A DNA stretch of 64,000 nucleotides, taken from Candidatus Macondimonas diazotrophica (GTDB lineage: Bacteria > Pseudomonadota > Gammaproteobacteria > UBA5335). The translations under genes and the position numbers were made by a program. The stretch spans positions 1-64,000 of the forward strand of contig NZ_SRIO01000009.1 of assembly GCF_004684205.1 (NCBI RefSeq), read 5' to 3'. Below are positions 15,845 to 30,987 of the stretch, one piece after another. Within the stretch, counting starts at the first letter, position 1; each line of letters begins with the position of its first letter. The notes under the pieces are model-generated. The model was not told the DNA's origin. It ran no database searches and saw nothing but the letters and a program-made list of their open reading frames with translations.

Positions 15845-17371
15845 ATGGCCCTCATTGAACCGGGCAAGATCCCAGCGGTCAATCGCCCCACCCGACTGAG
15901 CCGGATCGACATCGGCCGCCTCCACCGATGGCACATGCGCGCCGGTTTGTGGATCGGCCTGGCGGTGATCCTATGGGCGCTGAGCGGCTTGGGCCACCCC
16001 ATTCTTTCACGCCTCAATCCCAAGCCGGCGACGTTCGCCCCGCCGCTCAGTGCCGTGGATGGGTCGAATCTGCAATCGCCGCAACAGGTTCTGCAAGCGG
16101 CCGGCCTGACCCGTTTCGAGGCGCTGCGCCTGTGGCAGCCGGCGGGAGCCACCCCCGCCTATCGGGTGCAATCCGAAGGGCGGATCTACTGGATCGACGC
16201 GCGCAGTGGCGCGGTGCAACCCGATGCCGAAAGGCGCTGGGCGGAGCGCCTGGCACGCCACTACACGGGCGATCAGACCAGCGCGGTCACACGGCTCACA
16301 CTTCTCGATTCATTCAATAATGATTATCATTACATCGACCGGCTGCTGCCGGTCTGGGAAGTCGCGCTGAATCGCCCGGACGGTCTGCGCGCCTACGTCG
16401 ACCCGGCGTCGGGACGACTCGCCACCCTCACCGATACCCGTAAGGACTGGACCGGAAAGTTGTTTCGCTGGATGCACTCCTGGAGCCCCATTCAGTCCTC
16501 GCGATGGACTCAGGGGATCATGCTGACTCTGCTGCTCGTCACCGCCATGGTGTCGGCAGCCGGGCTCGCGATCTATGTCCGGCTCTGGCGCCGGGGCGCG
16601 CTGCGTCTGGCGCGGCCCGCGACGGTCCGCATCCACCAGCGCCTCGCCGTGCCGGTCGCCCCGATCGCGCTGATGCTCGCACTTTCGGGCGCACTGCATC
16701 TGGGTGTCAAAGCCTGGCAAGGAGATCCCACCGCCCCGGCGGCCCCTCGATCCTTCTCCACGACCGAATTGCAGGCGCCCTTCGCGGCACTGGTCGCCGG
16801 CTTTGTCGGGGGCGCGTCGATTCTTGCGCTGGACCTGACTCGCCTCGACGGCGAGCCGGCCTGGATCGCGATGCCTGCCTCACCCGTTGCAGCACCGGGA
16901 CATCGACACGGCGATCGCCACGATGCGCCGCCCCCCGCCGATCGTTATGTGAACGCCGCCACCGGCGCCGTCATCCCGGACGGCAACCAACGACATGCCA
17001 CCGCGCTGGCCTATCAACACGCCGGCTTGCCGATCGGCACGGCAACCGATGTAAAGCCCGTGCACCGCTTCGGGGACGGCTATGGGTTCGTGTTCAAGCG
17101 CCTGCCGGTCATGGCCGTGACGTTGCCGGAACGCCCCGGCGAGACCTGGTATGTGGAGACTCGAACCGGTGCCCTGGCGGCCCATCTAACCCCCCTCAAC
17201 CGGATCGAAGGCTGGGTGTTCGGGGCGATCCACAAATGGAGCTTTCTCGATGCCGGAATTGGCAAGCCGGGCCGCGAGCTCCTGCAATCACTTGCCGCCC
17301 TGGCGCTGGCCCTCACCGTCGGACTGGGCTTGGCACGCCAAGTGAGCCGATGGAGGCAAAGCCGCGCATGA
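15845..17371 (+). CDS. PepSY-associated transmembrane protein (probable ferric-siderophore reductase-like)
   Basis: 508 residues from ATG 15845. After a short cytoplasmic head (IDIGRLHRWHMRAG) come a first membrane helix (LWIGLAVILWALSGLGHPI), a large periplasmic PepSY region, two central helices (GIMLTLLLVTAMVSAAGLAI; VPIALMLALSGALHLG), a second periplasmic part with a His-rich stretch (GHRHGDRHDAPPP) and a last helix (LLQSLAALALALTVGLGLA). This layout is typical of PepSY_TM proteins near TonB genes that handle iron at the membrane. It overlaps tonB by ATGA. A Fur-box-like sequence lies inside the gene at 16316. The exact activity is not established. Confidence 0.82.
   Translation: MALIEPGKIPAVNRPTRLSRIDIGRLHRWHMRAGLWIGLAVILWALSGLGHPILSRLNPKPATFAPPLSAVDGSNLQSPQQVLQAAGLTRFEALRLWQPAGATPAYRVQSEGRIYWIDARSGAVQPDAERRWAERLARHYTGDQTSAVTRLTLLDSFNNDYHYIDRLLPVWEVALNRPDGLRAYVDPASGRLATLTDTRKDWTGKLFRWMHSWSPIQSSRWTQGIMLTLLLVTAMVSAAGLAIYVRLWRRGALRLARPATVRIHQRLAVPVAPIALMLALSGALHLGVKAWQGDPTAPAAPRSFSTTELQAPFAALVAGFVGGASILALDLTRLDGEPAWIAMPASPVAAPGHRHGDRHDAPPPADRYVNAATGAVIPDGNQRHATALAYQHAGLPIGTATDVKPVHRFGDGYGFVFKRLPVMAVTLPERPGETWYVETRTGALAAHLTPLNRIEGWVFGAIHKWSFLDAGIGKPGRELLQSLAALALALTVGLGLARQVSRWRQSRA
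16316..16334. promoter_or_regulatory. Fur-box-like palindrome inside the PepSY gene
   Basis: AATAATGATTATCATTACA matches the 19-base Fur consensus GATAATGATAATCATTATC at 15 of 19 positions, with the ATAATGAT and ATCATTA halves intact. It is a striking AT island inside a GC-rich gene and encodes NNDYHY. It lies about 1.05 kb upstream of tonB, so it could control an internal promoter or act as a roadblock; coding coincidence remains possible. Confidence 0.45.
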
Positions 17372-18177
17372 GCGCCGGATCGCTGCGTCAGCTTGGGCCA
17401 ATCGCCCCATCAGAGCCTCGCATGCCAGCGCCGGCGAAGCTCGGGGCGGCGCTGCGCGTTCTCCCTCCCGGCGACCGTGTTCCCCACGCATTTACGAAAC
17501 TTGCACTGCTCTCGCTGGGCCTGCATGGCCTGCTGCTGACCGGCGCCGGGCTGTGGCCCACGCCGGCGGCCGAAACGCCTGCACGTCCCGAGCCCGTCAC
17601 GCTGGTCACGCTTGCCGCGCCGCCGGTACCGGCCGCCCCGGCCCCACAACCTGAGCCGGCGCCATCACCGCCCGAGCCGACACCCGCGCCACCCAAACCG
17701 GCGGCCGCACCGCCGCCCAAGCCTGTGCCCAAGCCGACCGCACCCCCGAAACCGAGCCCCAGGCGGGCCCCACCGTCAACCATGGCACCGGCGGTTGAAT
17801 CCGCGCCCGTCGCGCCCACCCCGGCAGCGCCTAGCGAGCCGGCGATCGCCCGGCCTGCTGCGCCGCAAGCACCCAGTGCCATGGAACAGGCACCGATCGC
17901 CATCGATCTGAACGCCGCCTATCGGCTCAATCCGGCACCGAACTATCCACCGCTCGCCCTGCGGCGGCGTTGGGAAGGCACCACGCGGCTGCGCGTTGAA
18001 CTCGACCCCGAAGGGCACCCGATCCGTGTTGCACTGGCCGACAGTTCCGGCCATGCGATCCTGGACGACGCCGCGCTGGACGCCGTGCGGCGCTGGCGCT
18101 TCCGGCCGGCCACGCGCGCGGGAAGACCGGTTCCGGCCACGGTCGAGGTCCCGATTGTCTTCCGGATCAGCCGCTGA
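17368..18177 (+). CDS. tonB: TonB energy-transducing protein
   Basis: Couples the proton motive force to outer-membrane receptors. 269 residues from ATG 17368, which overlaps the PepSY stop (ATGA) and has GGAGG 11 bases upstream. Order: cytoplasmic stretch of about 45 residues, one membrane anchor (TKLALLSLGLHGLLLTGAGL), a long Pro/Ala-rich periplasmic spacer (~75-180, many PEP and KP repeats), and the TonB C-terminal domain (NYPPLALRRRWEGTTRLRVE to AVRRWRFRPATRAGRPVPA). The cytoplasmic stretch is longer than usual. exbB follows after 66 bases. Confidence 0.93.
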   Translation: MSAGSLRQLGPIAPSEPRMPAPAKLGAALRVLPPGDRVPHAFTKLALLSLGLHGLLLTGAGLWPTPAAETPARPEPVTLVTLAAPPVPAAPAPQPEPAPSPPEPTPAPPKPAAAPPPKPVPKPTAPPKPSPRRAPPSTMAPAVESAPVAPTPAAPSEPAIARPAAPQAPSAMEQAPIAIDLNAAYRLNPAPNYPPLALRRRWEGTTRLRVELDPEGHPIRVALADSSGHAILDDAALDAVRRWRFRPATRAGRPVPATVEVPIVFRISR

Positions 18178-18243
18178 GTGCCGCGCTGGTCGGAACGCAC
18201 GCACGACGAACCATCCACGCCAACAACTGAGGAGCATATTTTC

Positions 18244-18885
18244 ATGGAACCATCTTCCGCCTTGTGGCTGGGCTGGTGGGAACACGCCGATCCGGTGATC
18301 CAGAGCGTCTTTATCACGTTGGTGGTGATGTCGATCCTGAGCTGGACGGTCATTCTCGAGAAACTCTGGCAACTACGCCGCTGGCACCGTCTGGAACGCC
18401 GAGCCACCGACCTCATCGAACAAGGCGACCTTCGCGCCCTGGAACAGCTCCCGGCCGATTGCCCGACGGCCCGACTTCGCCAGGCGGCCGCACAGTTGCT
18501 GGCACGACGGGATGTGGCCGCGCCGGAGCTGGAAGCCCGTTTGGCCGACGCGCAGATGCCCATCCGAAGCGATCAGGAGCGCCATCTCATCGTCCTGGCG
18601 ACGGTGGGTAGTACCGCGCCGTTCGTGGGCCTGCTCGGTACGGTCTGGGGTATCATGCACGCGCTGCAGACGCTCACCGGCAAGGCGCTCACGCTGGACG
18701 CCGTCGCCGGCCCGGTCGGCGAAGCACTGATCGCCACCGCCGTGGGCCTGTTTGCCGCTATTCCGGCACTGATCGGTTACAATGTGACGGTTCGCGCCTT
18801 GAGCCGACTGACCACGCTGACCGCCGACAATGGCCGCCAGTTGGTCGACCTGCTCTACGCGCGCACCGATTCGCGCGTTTCCTGA
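18244..18885 (+). CDS. exbB: MotA/TolQ/ExbB proton channel family protein
   Basis: Inner-membrane subunit that uses the proton gradient to energise TonB. 213 residues from ATG 18244 with GAGGAG 10 bases upstream. Helices: [20 protein letters not shown] near the N-terminus, then [20 protein letters not shown] and [18 protein letters not shown] in the conserved MotA/ExbB block. Context after tonB favours ExbB over TolQ. An ExbD/TolR partner normally follows, but none is found here; a helicase gene is next. The partner must be elsewhere. Confidence 0.9.
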   Translation: MEPSSALWLGWWEHADPVIQSVFITLVVMSILSWTVILEKLWQLRRWHRLERRATDLIEQGDLRALEQLPADCPTARLRQAAAQLLARRDVAAPELEARLADAQMPIRSDQERHLIVLATVGSTAPFVGLLGTVWGIMHALQTLTGKALTLDAVAGPVGEALIATAVGLFAAIPALIGYNVTVRALSRLTTLTADNGRQLVDLLYARTDSRVS

Positions 18886-18920
18886 GCCCGAATCCAAGCT
18901 TTCCCGAAACCATCTTGCCT

Positions 18921-18944
18921 GCGCCGCGGTCGTTCCTGCGGCGC
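18921..18944 (+). terminator. Hairpin after exbB
   Basis: GCGCCGC / GCGGCGC stem of 7 bp with a 10-base loop, 36 bases past the exbB stop. No T-run follows, so termination strength is uncertain; it could alternatively belong to the helicase leader. Confidence 0.4.
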
Positions 18945-19044
18945 GGCCGGGCATTTCGGGCCCAGCCCGACCTCTCACCGCATGGATTCGCGCGGTCGGT
19001 TTTCCCGCGTACACGCGCCTTCTCCTTTGCCGGTGGATTTTCCA

Positions 19045-20850
19045 ATGACAAGCAGCGACTCCGAAACCCCAGTGCTCTTCAGCGATCTCGGCCTCGCCGA
19101 ACCCGTGCTGCGGGCCGTTAGCGAGCTGGGCTACGAAACCCCCTCGCCCATCCAGGCCCGCATCATCCCGCACGTGCTCGCTGGTCAGGACGTCCTGGGC
19201 CAGGCACAGACCGGCACCGGCAAGACTGCGGCCTTCGCGCTGCCGCTGTTGTCGCAACTGGCGCCGGAGGCATCCGGCGTCCAGACCCTGGTGCTGACGC
19301 CGACCCGCGAGCTGGCCTTGCAAGTCGCCGCCGCCTTCCAGCGCTACGCCGCGCATGTGCAAGGTTTCCGGGCACTGGCCGTGTACGGCGGACAAGGCTA
19401 TGGCGAGCAGCTGCGCGGTCTGCGCCAAGGCGCCCAGGTGGTGGTCGGCACCCCCGGCCGCATCATGGACCACATGCGCCGTGGCAGTCTCGACCTTGCG
19501 AACCTGCGCTGTCTGGTGCTGGACGAGGCCGATGAAATGCTGCGCATGGGTTTCATCGACGATGTGGAGTGGATCCTGGAGCAGACCCCCGAGAGCCGCC
19601 AGATCGCGCTGTTCTCCGCCACCATGCCGACCGCCGTCAAGCGCATCGCCCAGCGGCATCTCAAAAACGCCGCCGAGGTTTCCATCGCGGTACGCACCAC
19701 CACTGCGCCCACCATCCGACAGCGCTACTGGCGCGTCGGCGGTCTCCCCAAGCTGGAGGCGCTGACCCGCATCCTGGAAACGGAGGACAGCGACGGCATC
19801 ATCATCTTCGTGCGCACCAAGGTCGAAACCGAACAGCTTGCCGATGCTCTCGCCGCGCGAGGTTATGCCGCCGCCGCGCTCAATGGCGACATCCCCCAGA
19901 ACCTGCGCGAACAGACCGTGGCCAAACTCAAGACCGGCCGAATCGACATCCTGGTCGCCACCGATGTCGCCGCCCGTGGCCTTGATGTGGAACGCATCAG
20001 CCACGTCGTCAACTACGACATCCCGTATGACACCGAAGCCTACGTGCACCGCATCGGCCGCACCGGCCGCGCTGGCCGCAGCGGCGAGGCCATTCTGTTC
20101 GTCGCGCCGCGCGAAACGCGCATGCTTCAGGCCATCGAGCGTGCCACCGGCCAGCGCATCGAGTCCATGGAGCTGCCCGGCGTCGCGCGCATCAACGAAC
20201 GGCGGGTCACACGCTTCAAGGCCGCCATCAATCAGGCACTTACCCACAGCCAGCAGCAATTTTACCGGCAATTGCTCGGCGAATTCTGTGCCGAAGATGG
20301 CCTGGATCCCCTCGACGCCGCGGCCGCCCTGGCGGCTCTGCTGAATGGCGGAACGCCGTTGCTGCTCGACCCCGCGAAGGAACCACTCCCCACGCGCAGC
20401 CGCGCGCCCAATCCAAAGCGCGAACGCGGCGACATCCCGCCTGGCGCACGGGGCGAGGGACCGTCCAAGGGGCGCCCCAGCGCGCGTCATCCGTCAGCGG
20501 AGCTGGAAACCTTCCGGGTGGACGTGGGACGCGCGCACGGTGTCCAGCCCGCCAACCTGGTTGGCGCCATCGCCAACGAAGGCGGGATCGACAGCCGCTC
20601 CATCGGCCGCATCAAGATCCACGATACCTACAGCACCGTAGACCTGCCGGGCAATCTGCCGCCCGCCGTGGTCGCCACGCTGAAAAAGGCCTGGGTGGCC
20701 GGGCGGCCCCTGGCCATCTCGCGCTTCAACGAAACAGCGGCGGCGCCCAAGCGCCCCGGCAAGCCTGCCCGCATCACACTGCCCAAGGATGGCAAGCCCA
20801 AGCGGTCAGCCAAGCCCCGCGTGAGCAAAGGCCGCCCCAAATCGAAATGA
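19045..20850 (+). CDS. deaD: DEAD-box RNA helicase of the DeaD/CsdA type
   Basis: ATP-dependent RNA unwinding in ribosome assembly and mRNA decay, often cold-induced. 601 residues. All helicase motifs are present in order: Q motif (GYETPSPIQARIIP), AQTGTGKTAAF, PTRELALQV, GTPGRIMDHM, DEADEML, SAT, IIFVRTKVETEQL, ATDVAARGLDVE and HRIGRTGRAG. After a basic linker comes a DbpA-like RNA-binding domain (FRVDVGRAHGVQPANLVGAI, GRIKIHDTYSTVDLP) and a Lys/Arg-rich tail. The start at 19045 directly precedes the Q-motif region; the 159-base gap upstream may form a leader, as is typical for cold-shock genes. Confidence 0.93.
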   Translation: MTSSDSETPVLFSDLGLAEPVLRAVSELGYETPSPIQARIIPHVLAGQDVLGQAQTGTGKTAAFALPLLSQLAPEASGVQTLVLTPTRELALQVAAAFQRYAAHVQGFRALAVYGGQGYGEQLRGLRQGAQVVVGTPGRIMDHMRRGSLDLANLRCLVLDEADEMLRMGFIDDVEWILEQTPESRQIALFSATMPTAVKRIAQRHLKNAAEVSIAVRTTTAPTIRQRYWRVGGLPKLEALTRILETEDSDGIIIFVRTKVETEQLADALAARGYAAAALNGDIPQNLREQTVAKLKTGRIDILVATDVAARGLDVERISHVVNYDIPYDTEAYVHRIGRTGRAGRSGEAILFVAPRETRMLQAIERATGQRIESMELPGVARINERRVTRFKAAINQALTHSQQQFYRQLLGEFCAEDGLDPLDAAAALAALLNGGTPLLLDPAKEPLPTRSRAPNPKRERGDIPPGARGEGPSKGRPSARHPSAELETFRVDVGRAHGVQPANLVGAIANEGGIDSRSIGRIKIHDTYSTVDLPGNLPPAVVATLKKAWVAGRPLAISRFNETAAAPKRPGKPARITLPKDGKPKRSAKPRVSKGRPKSK

Positions 20851-21001
20851 GTCGCTGTCAGAATCGGATGGCGCTGGCGAACTTCGCTATGATCGGAGCT
20901 CCGTCGGGTACATGAGGAATCCACGCCGTGGCGATCATCCAGCCCACCTCCAGGAGCGCGGCCCACCGACACGTCCGCACGATTGAGCGGCGGACCCGCT
21001 G

Positions 21002-22237
21002 ATGATCACCGGTTCGAAGCAGTCCCCGTCTCTCCACGCATCCGCCGCCGAACGCGAGCGGATCCGGGATGTATTCCTGATCTTTCTGCGGCTGGGACTG
21101 ACCTCCTTCGGCGGCCCGATCGCCCATCTGGGCTATTTCCGCGACGAATTCGTCGTGCGCCGACGCTGGCTCAGCGAGCGCGATTATGCGGATCTGGTGG
21201 CTTTGTGCCAGTTCCTGCCGGGGCCGGCCAGCAGCCAGGTGGGCATGGGGCTCGGACTGATGCGACGGGGCTACGCCGGTGTACTGGCGGCATGGGCCGG
21301 ATTCACGCTGCCGTCGGCGCTGCTGATGATCCTGTTCGCACTCGGCCTTTCGCACAGCACGGAACTGCTGCCAGCGGGTGTCGTGCATGGCTTGAAGATC
21401 GTCGCGGTCGCCGTCGTCGCCCAGGCGGTATGGGGGATGGCGCGGTCGCTGTGCACCGATGCAACCCGCGTGACGCTGATGACCGCGGCAACCTGTGTTG
21501 CGCTGGCACTGCCCGGCGCCTCCACCCAGGTGGGCGTCATCGCCGCCGCCGGGCTGATCGGGCTGGCACTGTTCCGGCCCGAGCAGGCGGCGGATCAGCA
21601 CCCACTACCCATCCGCGTCCGTCGGCGCATCGGCAGCATCTGGTTGGGATTGTTCCTGGCGCTGCTGCTCGGCCTGCCGGTTCTCGCTGGGCTCTTTCCC
21701 GCACCGATCATCGCGGTGACCGATGCGTTCTATCGTGCCGGCGCACTGGTTTTCGGTGGTGGCCATGTGGTCCTGCCGCTCTTGCAGGCCGCCGTGGTTC
21801 CCACAGGCTGGGTCGACGGGCAGACGTTTCTGGCAGGCTACGGCGCCGCGCAGGCGGTACCGGGTCCCCTGTTCACCTTCGCCGCCTTTCTGGGCGCTTC
21901 CCTGCAGGCCGGTCCCTCGGGCTGGGTGGGTGGCGCGGTCTGTCTGCTGGCGATCTTCGCCCCGTCGTTTCTGCTGGTTGCCGGCGCACTGCCGTTCTGG
22001 GCGCACCTGCGCAGCAACCGGCGCATGCGCGCCTCGCTGGCCGGCATCAACGCCGCAGTGGTCGGTGTCCTGCTCGCCGCCCTCTACGATCCGGTTTGGA
22101 CCAGTGCCATCGGTACACCACTCGATTTCGCCTTCGGACTGATCGCCTTCGTCGCGCTGATGTTCTGGCGATTGCCGCCGTGGCTGGTGGTCCTGGGCTG
22201 CGGCTTGGGCGGCGGACTGCTGGGCATTACCGGCTGA
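21002..22237 (+). CDS. chrA: Chromate efflux transporter ChrA
   Basis: Inner-membrane CHR-family exporter of chromate. 411 residues, the two-domain long form. Each half carries a CHR signature: LGLTSFGGPIAHLGYFRDEF with QFLPGPASSQVGMGLG in the first, and AGALVFGGGHVVLPLLQAA with AAQAVPGPLFTFAAFLG in the second. About ten hydrophobic helices are apparent. No chrB regulator is adjacent. Some ChrA proteins serve sulfate balance, so substrate is inferred from family. It shares metal-resistance context with the czc operon further right. Confidence 0.92.
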   Translation: MITGSKQSPSLHASAAERERIRDVFLIFLRLGLTSFGGPIAHLGYFRDEFVVRRRWLSERDYADLVALCQFLPGPASSQVGMGLGLMRRGYAGVLAAWAGFTLPSALLMILFALGLSHSTELLPAGVVHGLKIVAVAVVAQAVWGMARSLCTDATRVTLMTAATCVALALPGASTQVGVIAAAGLIGLALFRPEQAADQHPLPIRVRRRIGSIWLGLFLALLLGLPVLAGLFPAPIIAVTDAFYRAGALVFGGGHVVLPLLQAAVVPTGWVDGQTFLAGYGAAQAVPGPLFTFAAFLGASLQAGPSGWVGGAVCLLAIFAPSFLLVAGALPFWAHLRSNRRMRASLAGINAAVVGVLLAALYDPVWTSAIGTPLDFAFGLIAFVALMFWRLPPWLVVLGCGLGGGLLGITG

Positions 22238-22293
22238 CCGCTTCGCTGCGCCGGGTTTAACCGGTCGGCCCGCCCAGCAGCGCGTGACACCGG

Positions 22294-23199
22294 CTACTTG
22301 GCGAAGATCTTGCGCAACCAGGCATCCATTACTGCCGTCGCGGCATGGTCCGGGTCGCCGAGCTTGCGGTTGATCTCGATGTGGCCAAGCAGTCCCTTGC
22401 CGGAGAAGCGGCCGTACTCGACGGCAGTGCCCGCCGCGGCAAGGGCACGACCCAGCGCGTCGGCTTGCCGTACACCATCCGGCCGCTCGACATGCAGCAG
22501 CAGGAAAGCGCGTGCATTGGGCGCAGCAGCGTTGTAAGTCGGCGAAAGCGCCCGCTGGCGCGCGGGATCGTTGCCGAACACGGTTGCATAGGTTCGCTGC
22601 ATTATCCGCCCATGCTCCCGCATTTGCGCCGGCACATCGTAAGCCGCGCCGTCGTTGGCGATCACACCACTGAGGTCAGCGAAACTCAACCCGGCCGCCT
22701 TCAAATAGCGCTCATCCGTCCCGACCAGCGCGGCCAGGTGTGCGCCGGCACTATGCCCCATCAGGACGACCCGACCACGATCGATTCCAAGTTCCGTCGC
22801 GCGATCGAGCAGCGCCTCGAGCGCCTGAACGACATCCTCGACCTGCGCCTCGACCGTGACGTCGGGCACCAGCCGATAGTCGATCGAGGCGTAGGCATAG
22901 CCCTGTCGCGTCAAATGCGCCGGCAACCACCGGCTCGCTGCTGCAGTCCGGTTGCCGTACATCCACGCACCGCCATGGACAAACATCACCAACGGCGCGG
23001 GACGGTCGCCCGCCGGAACCGTCCAGATGTCCAATTGCTGCGTGGGAAGGCTGCCATAGGCAAGTGTCTGGCGGACGGCCGCGCTGCTCGCCGCCGTCTC
23101 CGAGAGCGGCGCGCGCAGCCATCCGCCGCCGAACGAGGCCACCGGAAGAACGAGGAGCGCCGCCAGAACGAGACCCGAAACTTGCCACTTCCTGTCCAT
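22294..23199 (-). CDS. Secreted alpha/beta hydrolase (HSL/carboxylesterase-like)
   Basis: 301 residues from MDRKWQ (an ATG 11 codons upstream is possible). An N-terminal signal or anchor (VSGLVLAALLVLPVASFGGG) suggests export. The oxyanion motif FVHGGAWMYGN, nucleophile elbow LMGHSAGAHLAAL and C-terminal catalytic His in LLGHIEINRKLGD place it in the HGG-containing esterase group. Substrate unknown. It converges on chrA with 56 bases between stops. Confidence 0.85.
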   Translation of the reverse strand: MDRKWQVSGLVLAALLVLPVASFGGGWLRAPLSETAASSAAVRQTLAYGSLPTQQLDIWTVPAGDRPAPLVMFVHGGAWMYGNRTAAASRWLPAHLTRQGYAYASIDYRLVPDVTVEAQVEDVVQALEALLDRATELGIDRGRVVLMGHSAGAHLAALVGTDERYLKAAGLSFADLSGVIANDGAAYDVPAQMREHGRIMQRTYATVFGNDPARQRALSPTYNAAAPNARAFLLLHVERPDGVRQADALGRALAAAGTAVEYGRFSGKGLLGHIEINRKLGDPDHAATAVMDAWLRKIFAK

Positions 23200-23385
23200 G
23201 CCCACCCATTCGTCGCGTACGTCAGGAACCACCAGGCCAGCAAGCGACTCGCCATTGCGGCCGCGCCGCTCAACCCGATCGATGGCGGTTGCTGAAGCGC
23301 ACGCATGCCGGTGACCGGTGACCCATTTGAACCCGACCGGCAGGGGGGCCGCAACGCGTACGTCGATCAGTCCGGCCCGGATTCC

Positions 23386-23405
23386 GACCGGCGCGCGTGC
23401 CGGTC
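23386..23405 (-). terminator. Hairpin downstream of the metal-efflux operon
   Basis: GACCGGC / GCCGGTC 7-bp stem with 6-base loop, about 45 bases past the stop of the EamA gene. No T-run, so it is only a candidate. The surrounding 250 bases up to 23199 hold no gene and several further GCCGGT/ACCGGT repeats. Confidence 0.35.
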
Positions 23406-23449
23406 ACCAGCGCCTGGCCGCGCCGCATGCCGGGGCGCCGCTCAGCGCC

Positions 23450-29188
<5,739 letters not shown>

Positions 29189-29198
29189 TGGTCCGTTC

Positions 29199-30515
29199 CT
29201 ACCGTAGATCTGCAACAGACGACAGGGACGCGTCATCGGCGCCGTCCCCGAGCAGCGCGCCGAGGGCCGCGGCGGCGTGATGCGCCTCACGCAGCGCATC
29301 GAGCTGCTGAGACCTGGCCGAGAACAGGGTGCGCTGCGCGTCCAGCACGTCCAGGAAACTGAATTTGCCGAGCTCGAAACCCTTGAGCACGGCGTCATAG
29401 GCACCTTGCGCGCCGGGCAGAATGTCGCGTTCGAGGAAAGTCAGCTCGCTGCGGGCCGTGGCGAAACGGCCAAGGGCCTGATCGAGCCGAGTCGCGATCC
29501 GAAGCTTCGTTGCCATCAGTTCATCCCGCGCCTGATCGCTCTGGCGCAGCGCTGCCTCCAGATTCCCCTGATTGCGATCGAACAGCGGAATCGGGACCGA
29601 AACGCCGATAATGGCCTGATCGAGGTCGCGTTCGCTGTCGTGTTGCGCGCCCACGCTCACAGAGAGGTCCGGAATACGCCGACTGCGCTCGACCTGGATC
29701 CGGGCCCGGCTATGCTCCAGCGCGATCCGGGCCTGCCGGACTGCGGGTGCGGCATCGATGTGCTGTGCCAGCTCGGCGCGCGTCAACCACTCCGGCAGGC
29801 TGGCGACATCGCCCTGGAGCCGGTCGACCGGCAGGGTTTCGTCGCCAACGGCGCCAGCCAGCTGGCTGCGTGCGGTCGTGAGCGCTTTTTCCGCAGCGTG
29901 CAGCGCCACGCGCACCGCAGCCTCATTCACCTGTGCCCGCGTTTGCTCGATCGGAGAGACTTTGCCCGCAAGCACCCGGCGCTCGGCCACCTGCGTCGCC
30001 CGCTGCGCCAACTCGGCACTGGCCTGGGCCAGTTCGAGGGTTTCCTGGGCAATCAGGGCATCGAAGAAGGCGACGCGTACCGCCGCACAGATCCGCATCT
30101 GGCTGGCGATGAGCTTGGCTTCGGCTGCCGCCCGCCCGTAGTCGGCTGCGTCGATCCGCGCGGCGCGCTTGCCGCCCAGTTCGATGGGCTGGCTCAACGC
30201 CAGCCGTGTGGTGCGGGTTTCGGGGCGGGTGTCTTCGAGTTCGGCCGACAGTTCAGGATTGGGCCTGCTCCGGGCCTGCCTGATGGCGGCCTCGAAGACC
30301 TGAACTTCCCGCCGCGCCGCCGCAAGGTCGGGATTGACGCGGCCAGTGATGGCGAGCGCGCCAGGCAGGGTCAGGGGACCTTCGGGCCGGGTTTCAGTTG
30401 CTCGCCCGGCGTCACTCGCGATCCGGATCGGGCCACAATCGGCCGCAGGCGACCCGGCAAAGGATGGGTTGCAGATCAGCGCCGCCAACCCCAACGGCCA
30501 AAGCAGTCTTCGCAT
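29199..30515 (-). CDS. czcC: Outer-membrane channel subunit CzcC
   Basis: TolC-like outer-membrane factor of the CBA pump. 438 residues from MRRLLWPLG, whose signal peptide (WPLGLAALICNPSFA) supports this start over the upstream ATG at 30557. Two OEP repeats of long helices are evident, with VSVPIPLFDRNQGNLEAALR and KGFELGKFSFLDVLDAQRTL in the second, the standard CzcC signatures. Placement czcI-czcC-czcB-czcA is as in Cupriavidus. Confidence 0.92.
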   Translation of the reverse strand: MRRLLWPLGLAALICNPSFAGSPAADCGPIRIASDAGRATETRPEGPLTLPGALAITGRVNPDLAAARREVQVFEAAIRQARSRPNPELSAELEDTRPETRTTRLALSQPIELGGKRAARIDAADYGRAAAEAKLIASQMRICAAVRVAFFDALIAQETLELAQASAELAQRATQVAERRVLAGKVSPIEQTRAQVNEAAVRVALHAAEKALTTARSQLAGAVGDETLPVDRLQGDVASLPEWLTRAELAQHIDAAPAVRQARIALEHSRARIQVERSRRIPDLSVSVGAQHDSERDLDQAIIGVSVPIPLFDRNQGNLEAALRQSDQARDELMATKLRIATRLDQALGRFATARSELTFLERDILPGAQGAYDAVLKGFELGKFSFLDVLDAQRTLFSARSQQLDALREAHHAAAALGALLGDGADDASLSSVADLR

Positions 30516-30608
30516 CGAACGCTCCACGCATAGAACGAATTCGCGGTAACGCGGCAAGAGCGAATGAGGAAACGTGCTTGATCGCGAACTGGCCGTCGTC
30601 CCGCCGTA

Positions 30609-30953
30609 TCAGGCGGACACGACCCATTGGGGACGTTCGGGTGGACGAACGGTTTGCGAGCGGTAGCGGCTGTCCGTCTCAGGTGGACTCATCCGCGAAG
30701 AGACGACGGCGATAGGCGTGAAGCCACTCGGAACGGCCACGAACCCGGCGAGATGGCAGTGATCGTGTGTCGGAAACGTGCGCTGATGCCCATGGGTGTC
30801 TTTTGCCGCAGCACGCTCGCCAGCCTCGGCCGCATGCGCCGCTTTACCCATCACTTGATAGAGACTGCCGTGCTCCCAGTAGTGCGCCACCGCGGCCCAG
30901 GAACTTTGGAGCGGAAACAGGCAGATCAGCAGGATGAGAACCAGACGGCGCAT
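30609..30953 (-). CDS. czcI: CzcI-like small periplasmic protein
   Basis: 114 residues with a signal peptide RRLVLILLICLFPLQSSWA followed by a His-containing region (HYWEHG, AAHAAEAGE, THGHQRTFPTHDHCHLAGF). The opening MRR-hydrophobic-LPLQSSWAA is the hallmark of CzcI proteins that precede czcC. CzcI is thought to bind metal in the periplasm and tune expression of the czc operon; here that is by analogy. 93 bases separate it from czcC. Confidence 0.75.
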   Translation of the reverse strand: MRRLVLILLICLFPLQSSWAAVAHYWEHGSLYQVMGKAAHAAEAGERAAAKDTHGHQRTFPTHDHCHLAGFVAVPSGFTPIAVVSSRMSPPETDSRYRSQTVRPPERPQWVVSA

Positions 30954-30987
30954 AACGCCGCACCATAATGAGCCCTACGGTGCCGTG

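Noticed and set aside
18373-20490. 705-codon minus-strand open frame across exbB and deaD
   Set aside because: Spans two real genes and their gap; no recognisable domain.
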